Assembly (NCBI GenBank): GCA_007120615.1
Contig: SKNI01000334.1
Span: 1-5,699, forward strand
Direction: 5' to 3'
DNA: 5,699 nt
From: Myxococcales bacterium
GTDB lineage: Bacteria > Myxococcota_A > Bradymonadia > Bradymonadales > Bradymonadaceae
Shown: piece after piece, positions 1-4,483 of the stretch
Layout: every line of letters starts with the position of its first letter
How positions within the stretch are numbered: position 1 is the stretch's first letter
The notes under the pieces: model-generated
Database searches by the model: none
What the model was told of the DNA's origin: nothing
The model's input: the letters and a program-made list of their open reading frames with translations, nothing else
Program-made: the position numbers and the translations under genes

Positions 1-470
1 ACGACCCGGTTGATCGTGGGCTCACACAAAATAATCTGAGTGGGGTTGAGTTCGAGATCTTCTGCTACTCGGGCGCCGATATGATCGACCTCCTCGCCCA
101 CGACGAGCAAAAATCCGATGCCTTCCAGGCCCCTTCGGCGTAATTTTTGGGCCGCCGCCCACATGGCGAGCAATCCACCCTTGGTGTCGCAGGCGCCGCG
201 GCCGTAGATGACCCCCTCCTGCGACTTTACGGGAAGGGTGGGCGGCACGGTGTCGACGTGGGTCGAGTAGAGGAGCCTGGTGGGGTGGCCGTCGTCGATG
301 ACCAGATTCCAGCGATCCTCGGCCACCTGCTGGCGCTCCATATTCCAACCGTCTTCTCGAAAAGCGGACTCGAGATGCTCCAAAAAGGCCCGCTCTCGCC
401 CTGAGGTGGAGTCGATGGCCAACCACTCCAGGAGGGTAGCTTCCAATGCGTCACGGTCCAGATCGGTCAT
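1..470 (-). CDS. M20-family metallopeptidase/deacylase (ArgE/DapE/LysK-like), N-terminal part, cut by window edge
   Basis: Cytoplasmic zinc-dependent amidohydrolase of the M20 family, which removes acyl groups from amino acids (N-acetylornithine, N-acetyl-lysine, N-succinyl-diaminopimelate) or splits small peptides. The first 156 residues are present; the C-terminal part lies beyond position 1. Family motifs are all visible: YSTHVDTVPP with metal-binding H71 and catalytic-site D73; YGRGACDTKGG with the bridging aspartate D95; VVGEEVDHIGAR with the general base E126 and metal ligand E127; and LCEPT with the likely metal ligand E150. The order and spacing fit an intact enzyme. Start ATG at 470 is chosen because the family's N-terminal helix (LEATLLEWLAIDSTSG) begins at residue 9; the frame stays open upstream to about 578, so a longer start is not excluded. 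A weak GCGAG Shine-Dalgarno-like string lies 8 bases upstream. The gene is divergent from the kinases. The family call is firm; the substrate cannot be decided, though GEEVDHIGA and CEPT lean towards ArgE/LysK-like deacetylases. Confidence 0.9.
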   Translation of the reverse strand, partial: MTDLDRDALEATLLEWLAIDSTSGRERAFLEHLESAFREDGWNMERQQVAEDRWNLVIDDGHPTRLLYSTHVDTVPPTLPVKSQEGVIYGRGACDTKGGLLAMWAAAQKLRRRGLEGIGFLLVVGEEVDHIGARVAEDLELNPTQIILCEPTINRV

Positions 471-589
471 GGGCAAAGCTCGCTTAAATAGAGGGCTCGA
501 ACTCGAGTCGTCAGGGGTAGCACTGATGAAATCGGGGCTCAAGTCAACAGCGGTCGTGGAGTGCGATCGGTCCGCAGGTTATTCCAGAT

Positions 590-631
590 ATCGAATTCTC
601 AAAGGATCTCGGGTTATTGACGAGAATCGAT
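590..631. repeat. Imperfect inverted repeat upstream of kinase 1 promoter
   Basis: The left arm ATCGAATTCTC (590-600) pairs with the right arm GAGAATCGAT (622-631) over 10 base pairs with one unpaired A, around a 21-base spacer. It ends 23 bases before the -35 box of the kinase 1 promoter, a usual place for an activator or repressor site. There is no T-run after it, so it is not an intrinsic terminator. The role as an operator is inference; a repeat of this size can also occur by chance. Confidence 0.35.
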
Positions 632-654
632 CACCCACTGTGCTGGCGCTGTGG

Positions 655-684
655 TTGACCCTGTCGGCGCGGCGCGGCTACCAT
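655..684 (+). promoter_or_regulatory. Sigma70-like promoter of kinase 1
   Basis: -35 box TTGACC (655-660; 5 of 6 to TTGACA), 18-base spacer, -10 box TACCAT (679-684; 4 of 6 to TATAAT). Transcription would begin near 691, giving a leader of about 57 bases before the ATG at 748. The strongest support is internal: the 14-mer GTTGACCCTGTCGG (654-667) recurs upstream of kinase 2 with the -10 box at exactly the same distance, TACCAT here and TACTAT there. Confidence 0.65.
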
Positions 685-738
685 GCGGCGGTAATGGCGA
701 AGCGGTCGCTAAATCGTAGCCAAATTCGATGTAGGCAC

Positions 739-744
739 GAGAAA
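739..744 (+). promoter_or_regulatory. Weak ribosome binding site that supports the kinase 1 start
   Basis: GAGAAA lies a few bases before ATG 748. The surrounding string CGAGAAATTG-ATG matches the context of kinase 2 (CGAGAAATTTG-ATG) almost base for base. This shared context favours ATG 748 over the in-phase ATG at 694, which would lie only about 3 bases after the predicted transcription start. Confidence 0.5.
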
Positions 745-747
745 TTG

Positions 748-2427
748 ATGACCCTGTATTGTCCGGAGTGTGAGACGACTTACGAGGGGGACGAGTACGA
801 GTTATGCCCTGCAGACGGCTCACGGCTCTTCCAGCTTTCGGCGTTGCAAAAAAAGGGCGATCCCCTGCTGGGGAAGATCATCGACGATCGGTTTCGGGTC
901 GAAAAGCTGCTCGGTGCCGGAGGGATGGGGGCGGTGTATCGAGGCGTGCAACTCTCGGTGCAGCGAGAGGTGGCGATCAAGGTCTTGCGCCCCGATCTGG
1001 CCGATAAAGAGGAGTTCTTGAGCCGGTTTTTTCGAGAAGCCAAGGTGGTCTCGGAGCTGACCCATCCCAACGTGGTGCGCCTCTTTGAATTCGGACAAGA
1101 TCGAGAGCGGGACCTCTTATATCTTGTCATGGAGTTGGTCCGGGGAGTGGGGCTTGATGAGCTGATTTTGCGGGGTCGGTTGGAGAGCGCGCTGGCTCTG
1201 GAGATCGCCTATCAGATCTGCGGCGCCCTCACCGAGCCCCACGCCCGGGGGATCATTCACCGGGATTTAAAGCCCGAGAATCTGGTGATCTTGCCAGTCT
1301 CCGACGGGACGATTCAGGTCAAAGTGCTGGACTTCGGGATCGCTCAGGCCGTCGAAGAGGGGACCAAAATCACCAAAACCGGGATGATGTGCGGCACCCC
1401 GTCGTATATGTCGCCGGAGCGGGCTCAGGATGTCGAGGCCGACAGCCGCGCAGACCTCTACGCCTTAGGTATCATTCTCTTTGAGATGCTCACCGGACAG
1501 CTTCCCTTCGACGGGGAGTCGAGCCTCAAGATTTTGTTCAATCATATGTTTGAGAGACCCCCGAATCTGGCGGCGGCGATGCCCGACGGATTGATCGACG
1601 AGGAGCTCTCGGAGCTGGTCGAAGATCTCTTGAAGAAGGCGCCCCAGGAGCGGCCTCAGTCGGCGCGGGCGGTTCGCGATCGCGTCGATGAGATTCGAAA
1701 AACACTGGCCATGGATCCAGTGCGCCTGGGAGCTCAGGACGATGACGATGCCTTCGGGGACTGGATTCTGCCGCTGGTGCCCCTGAAGGACCCCGAAGCC
1801 AGTAAGTCTGCAGGGGACTCTGATGAGACGTTGAATCAGTGGGAGATGGCCACTCGCAAGGTCGATTCCGTGGCCGATGAGTCCAAAACCCGGGGGACCA
1901 TGGTCATCGACCGCGGGGAGATGAAGAGCCTGGTGACGACCCGGACGACGGCGCCGGAGATGGGTTCGGAATCGGAGAAGGCGCCTGTCGTGGCAACGCC
2001 TGAAGAGAAGCGTCGAGACTGGAGGATTCCGGCGGTGGTGGGTGCGATGCTGCTCTTGTTGCTGCTCTCCTGTGCGGGGGGCGTGACGATTCTGGCCCTG
2101 ACGGTCGGTCCTTTCGGAGAAGAGGAGACGACCGGCGAAGAGGCGATTGCGACGGCTCCGTCGGAAGAGAGGGAGGATGATTCGGCGACGGGCGGTGATG
2201 GCGACGAGGATGAGGACGCCGAAGAAGTTGAAAAAGTAGAAGAAGTAGAGGAAGTCGCAGAGAGTCAGCCCGCCGGCCAAAAGCGACCGCAGCGACGAGA
2301 GAAGCAAACCTCGGAGAGCGAGCCTTCTCCTCTGCAGGACGCCGTGGAAAAAGAAGTCCGCGAGGTTTTTGAGGATCTGGTCCGTCCACAGCCCGGACGG
2401 GGCAAGAGAAAAAAGAACCGTCGTTGA
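748..2427 (+). CDS. Membrane-anchored Ser/Thr protein kinase with N-terminal zinc-ribbon-like head (kinase 1)
   Basis: Eukaryotic-type (Hanks) protein kinase of 559 residues that phosphorylates Ser/Thr on target proteins. Residues 1-27 form a zinc-ribbon-like head (C5-x2-C8, C20-P-x-D23-G). The kinase domain spans about 49-310: glycine loop GAGGMGAVY (56-64), VAIK lysine K78, helix-C E97, catalytic HRDLKPEN (171-178), DFG (195-197), activation-segment end GTPSYMSPE (216-224) and D236. All catalytic residues are present, so it should be active. A post-kinase motif PVRL...F..W.LP (324-342) is shared with kinase 2. A Ser/Thr-rich linker leads to one membrane span (about 428-453), so the kinase faces the cytoplasm. 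The outer tail is very acidic (about 458-505) and ends strongly basic (GRGKRKKNRR). Start 748 is chosen because kinase 2 also begins just before the CPxC pair and shares the ribosome-site context. It has its own promoter, and 100 bases separate it from kinase 2. No sensor domain is recognised in the tail; targets are unknown. Confidence 0.93.
   Translation: MTLYCPECETTYEGDEYELCPADGSRLFQLSALQKKGDPLLGKIIDDRFRVEKLLGAGGMGAVYRGVQLSVQREVAIKVLRPDLADKEEFLSRFFREAKVVSELTHPNVVRLFEFGQDRERDLLYLVMELVRGVGLDELILRGRLESALALEIAYQICGALTEPHARGIIHRDLKPENLVILPVSDGTIQVKVLDFGIAQAVEEGTKITKTGMMCGTPSYMSPERAQDVEADSRADLYALGIILFEMLTGQLPFDGESSLKILFNHMFERPPNLAAAMPDGLIDEELSELVEDLLKKAPQERPQSARAVRDRVDEIRKTLAMDPVRLGAQDDDDAFGDWILPLVPLKDPEASKSAGDSDETLNQWEMATRKVDSVADESKTRGTMVIDRGEMKSLVTTRTTAPEMGSESEKAPVVATPEEKRRDWRIPAVVGAMLLLLLLSCAGGVTILALTVGPFGEEETTGEEAIATAPSEEREDDSATGGDGDEDEDAEEVEKVEEVEEVAESQPAGQKRPQRREKQTSESEPSPLQDAVEKEVREVFEDLVRPQPGRGKRKKNRR
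2119..2265 (+). repeat. Acidic low-complexity tract in the tail of kinase 1
   Basis: Just after the membrane span the coding sequence turns into Glu/Asp-rich sequence with short degenerate repeats (EEVEKVEEVEEV) built from GAA-GAA-GT-type codons. The tract is expected outside the inner membrane. It is followed by Arg/Lys-rich sequence, so charge reverses along the tail. Likely disordered or weakly helical; a spacer or charge-based sensor role is inference. Confidence 0.7.
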
Positions 2428-2443
2428 TACGATCGATACGATT
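2426..2443. repeat. Tandem 9-bp direct repeat in front of the kinase 2 promoter
   Basis: GATACGATC (2426-2434) is followed directly by GATACGATT (2435-2443). The first copy overlaps the stop codon of kinase 1, and the second ends 9 bases before the -35 box of the kinase 2 promoter. A 9-base pitch close to one helical turn would suit paired binding of a regulator on one face of the DNA. Function is inference; no terminator is present here. Confidence 0.45.
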
Positions 2444-2452
2444 GGGGTTGCG

Positions 2453-2482
2453 TTGACCCTGTCGGTGGTAGGCGATTACTAT
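2453..2482 (+). promoter_or_regulatory. Sigma70-like promoter of kinase 2, near copy of the kinase 1 promoter
   Basis: -35 box TTGACC (2453-2458), 18-base spacer, -10 box TACTAT (2477-2482; 4 of 6 to consensus). The 14-mer GTTGACCCTGTCGG (2452-2465) is identical to that of kinase 1, and the 11 bases to the -10 box are equal in number though not in sequence. Transcription would start near 2489, about 39 bases before the ATG. This promoter may also drive the methyltransferase, because no terminator or convincing promoter is seen between the two genes. Confidence 0.68.
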
Positions 2483-2510
2483 GACCTGAGCCAGGGAAGA
2501 TAACCCGACC

Positions 2511-2528
2511 ATGCTGCGAGAAATTTGA
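2511..2528 (+). other. Possible 5-codon leader ORF overlapping the kinase 2 start
   Basis: ATG at 2511 opens a frame encoding MLREI and stops at TGA 2526-2528, whose last base is the first base of the kinase 2 ATG (TGATG). A purine-rich AGGGAAG lies at 2493-2499. Such an overlap could couple translation of kinase 2 to the leader. Kinase 1 lacks an equivalent leader, so chance is quite possible. Confidence 0.25.
2518..2523 (+). promoter_or_regulatory. Weak ribosome binding site that supports the kinase 2 start
   Basis: GAGAAA ends 4 bases before ATG 2528, in the context CGAGAAATTTG-ATG shared with kinase 1. It fits ATG 2528 best; an adjacent TTG at 2525 or the ATG at 2534 would change the protein by only one or two residues. 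Confidence 0.45.
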
Positions 2529-4456
2529 TGAAGATGTTCTGCCCTCAATGTCAGAAGACGTATGAGGGGGAGGAGACCGACCTCTGCCCCGAGGACGGCT
2601 CGCCGATGTATAAGGTGGACGCTGAGAAGAGCGAAGATCCGCTCCTGGGGGCGGTCATCGATGATCGGTTTCGAATCGAAGAGCTGCTCGGGGTCGGGGG
2701 AATGGGAGCGGTGTATAAGGGGATTCAGCTCTCGGTTCACCGCAAGGTGGCGATCAAGGTGTTGCGCCCGGAGCTGGCGCAGCGGGAGCAGTCGCTGGAG
2801 CGCTTTTTTCGAGAGGCCAAGGTCGTCTCGGAGTTGACCCATCCCAATATCGTGCGGCTCGTGGAGTTCGGCCAGGATCGGGAACGAGACCTGCTTTATC
2901 TGGTCATGGAGCTGGTTCAGGGCGACAATCTGGGAGACCTCTTAAAGCAGGGACGGCTTCGGGCCAACCTGGCCTTAGAGGTCGTCTATCAGGTCTGCGG
3001 CGGCCTCACAGAGCCCCATAAACAGGGCATCGTCCACCGAGACTTAAAGCCCGATAATCTGATCATGCTGCCCATCTCCGATGGCACGCTCCAGGTGAAG
3101 GTGCTCGATTTTGGCATCGCGCGAACCCTGGAAGAGGGCACCAAGCTGACCAAGACCGGCATGATCTGCGGCACTCCGTCGTATATGTCGCCGGAGCAGG
3201 CCCAGAATTTTGAGCTCGACGGGCGAACCGATCTCTACGCGCTGGGAGTGATTTTATTCGAGATGTTGAGCGGGCGGGCTCCCTACGAGGGGGATACCAG
3301 CCTTCAGGTCTTGCTCAATCACATCCAGAAGCCCGTTCCCCGCCTGGAAGCGGTCTTGCCGGTGGGGACGGTGCCTGAGGAAGTCGCAGACCTGGTCAAT
3401 GAATTATTGTCCAAGACCCCCGAAGAGCGCCCGGCGTCGGCCCGGGCCGTTCGAGACCGAATCGATGAATTGCGAATGAAGCTGAGGCTCAAGCCGGTGC
3501 GCCTGGATAAGTCGGAGGGCTCAGAGAGTCCTTTTGAGGCCTGGTTATTGCCCCGAATCAGACAGGACGAGCTTCGGATCTCGGGCAAAGCCCGGTCGCT
3601 GGCCGATAGCGATATGGAGCTTGGGGTCCAGGACAGTGAGGCCGAGAGCACTCCGCGAAAGAACGAAGATCTGGCATCGGCGGCGACTGAAGCCCTGCCG
3701 GCGCGAAAGACCAAAAAAGAGTTTATCGGGGTCATGGACACCATCGATTCCGATGAAGTCGCGGCGGTGCAACAGAATGTGGATGAGGACGCGCCCACGC
3801 AGGTGCGGCCGACCCCGGCGACGGAGCAAGCGGCGGTCTCTGATGAGGCCACCGTCGAGTTGGCCGAGGCTCCCGCCCGGGATGATAAGCCGGAGGAGAC
3901 GGTTCCTCATGCGATCTACGAAAAACCGGAGCCCGAGAGCGGCTCTAAGAAGGGGGGGCTTCTAATCGGAGCGGCATCAGCGGTGGTGGCGATCATCGCG
4001 GTGACCGTAGTCTTTGCGATGGGCGGAGATTCGGAGATCGATGATGTCGGTGGCGACGATGGGAGTGTTGTGGCGGTCGATGAGCCCGATTCTGTAGAGC
4101 CGCCCGAAGAGGTGGAGTCCGACGAAGAAGAGGTGGTGATCGCCGACTCCGAGGAGGTCGAAGACGAAGAGGTGGACGAGGAGGTCGCCGAAGCGGTCGA
4201 AGAGCAAGAGGTCGAAGAGGTGGCTGAGGAGCGAGATGCCGCACGAGACGAACCGGAGCGCAGGCGGGTGGAAACGGTGGAAGCCCCTGAAGCGGCGGAA
4301 GAGCCTGATGAGCCCGAAGAGGAGCTGGCCGAAGCAGAGGAAGAGGAAGTCGACGAAGATGAGACTGCGGTGGAGCGGGCGCGCAGGCTTCAGCGAGAGG
4401 GAGGAGCCGGCGGGACCTCTGCCAGCGAATTGCTGGAACGGAGTCGAAACCGGTAG
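2528..4456 (+). CDS. Membrane-anchored Ser/Thr protein kinase with N-terminal zinc-ribbon-like head (kinase 2)
   Basis: Paralogue of kinase 1, 642 residues. Zinc-ribbon-like head C5-x2-C8 and C20-P-x-D23-G. Kinase domain about 48-310: GVGGMGAVY (55-63), VAIK lysine K77, HRDLKPDN (170-177), DFG (194-196), GTPSYMSPE and RTDLYALG; all catalytic residues are intact. Long stretches equal kinase 1 exactly, for example FFREAKVVSELTHPN and EFGQDRERDLLYLVMELV. The post-kinase motif PVRL...F..WLLP (323-342) recurs. The cytoplasmic linker (about 345-470) is longer than in kinase 1, rich in Asp, Glu, Ala and Thr, and contains a DAPTQVRP string that could be a phosphorylation site (inference). One membrane span lies at about 477-498. 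The outer tail (about 501-625) is extremely acidic, with EEVE/EEVA repeats, and ends basic (SRNR). Likely role: transmembrane signalling kinase. The substrate and signal are not visible. The next gene begins 27 bases downstream in the same frame. Confidence 0.94.
   Translation: MKMFCPQCQKTYEGEETDLCPEDGSPMYKVDAEKSEDPLLGAVIDDRFRIEELLGVGGMGAVYKGIQLSVHRKVAIKVLRPELAQREQSLERFFREAKVVSELTHPNIVRLVEFGQDRERDLLYLVMELVQGDNLGDLLKQGRLRANLALEVVYQVCGGLTEPHKQGIVHRDLKPDNLIMLPISDGTLQVKVLDFGIARTLEEGTKLTKTGMICGTPSYMSPEQAQNFELDGRTDLYALGVILFEMLSGRAPYEGDTSLQVLLNHIQKPVPRLEAVLPVGTVPEEVADLVNELLSKTPEERPASARAVRDRIDELRMKLRLKPVRLDKSEGSESPFEAWLLPRIRQDELRISGKARSLADSDMELGVQDSEAESTPRKNEDLASAATEALPARKTKKEFIGVMDTIDSDEVAAVQQNVDEDAPTQVRPTPATEQAAVSDEATVELAEAPARDDKPEETVPHAIYEKPEPESGSKKGGLLIGAASAVVAIIAVTVVFAMGGDSEIDDVGGDDGSVVAVDEPDSVEPPEEVESDEEEVVIADSEEVEDEEVDEEVAEAVEEQEVEEVAEERDAARDEPERRRVETVEAPEAAEEPDEPEEELAEAEEEEVDEDETAVERARRLQREGGAGGTSASELLERSRNR
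4028..4375 (+). repeat. Long acidic low-complexity tract in the tail of kinase 2
   Basis: About 115 residues after the membrane span consist mostly of Glu, Asp, Val and Ala, with degenerate EEVE, EEVA and DEEV units. At DNA level it is GAG/GAA-GTC/GTG-rich with irregular period, so it is a composition bias rather than an exact tandem array. It is much longer than the matching tract in kinase 1, which suggests expansion since duplication. No folded sensor domain is seen. Confidence 0.75.
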
Positions 4457-4483
4457 TTTTTCTGGTGTTGGTCTGGCAATTCT

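Larger units (their letters stand above)
471..747. other. Divergent intergenic/control region between hydrolase and kinase 1
   Basis: This 277-base gap separates two genes reading away from each other, so it should carry promoters for both. On the plus strand it holds an imperfect inverted repeat (590-631), a sigma70-like promoter (655-684) and the leader of kinase 1. On the minus strand I find only weak promoter candidates for the hydrolase, such as TTGACT at 547-542 without a good -10. An open plus-strand frame runs through it in phase with kinase 1, but that reading is antisense to the hydrolase and has no protein-like features. No RNA gene or terminator is seen. Confidence 0.6.

Noticed and set aside
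485..547. Minus-strand promoter for the hydrolase (TTGACT at 547-542, or TATTTA at 490-485)
   Set aside because: TTGACT has no acceptable -10 at 16-19 bases, and TATTTA would leave only a few bases of leader with a poor -35. Neither is strong enough to list.
280..747. N-terminal extension of kinase 1 to an upstream start (280, or ATG at 694)
   Set aside because: The open frame from 280 is antisense to the hydrolase and has no domain content. ATG 694 would begin about 3 bases after the predicted transcription start, and kinase 2 begins directly before its zinc ribbon with the same start context as ATG 748.
1465..2842. Long minus-strand open frames (1465-2307 and 1904-2842)
   Set aside because: Both lie antisense to clear kinase codons and translate to Arg/Leu/Pro/His-rich sequence without motifs. 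They are shadows caused by GC-rich codon bias.
4430..4459. Separate promoter for the methyltransferase (TTGCTG-N18-TAGTTT)
   Set aside because: Only about half of the bases match consensus in each box and there is no supporting repeat, so it does not stand out from background.
4422..4461. Intrinsic terminator after kinase 2 (CCAGC-GAATT-GCTGG hairpin and a later T-run)
   Set aside because: The hairpin stem is only 5 bp, and the T-run starts about 20 bases after it instead of directly at its base.
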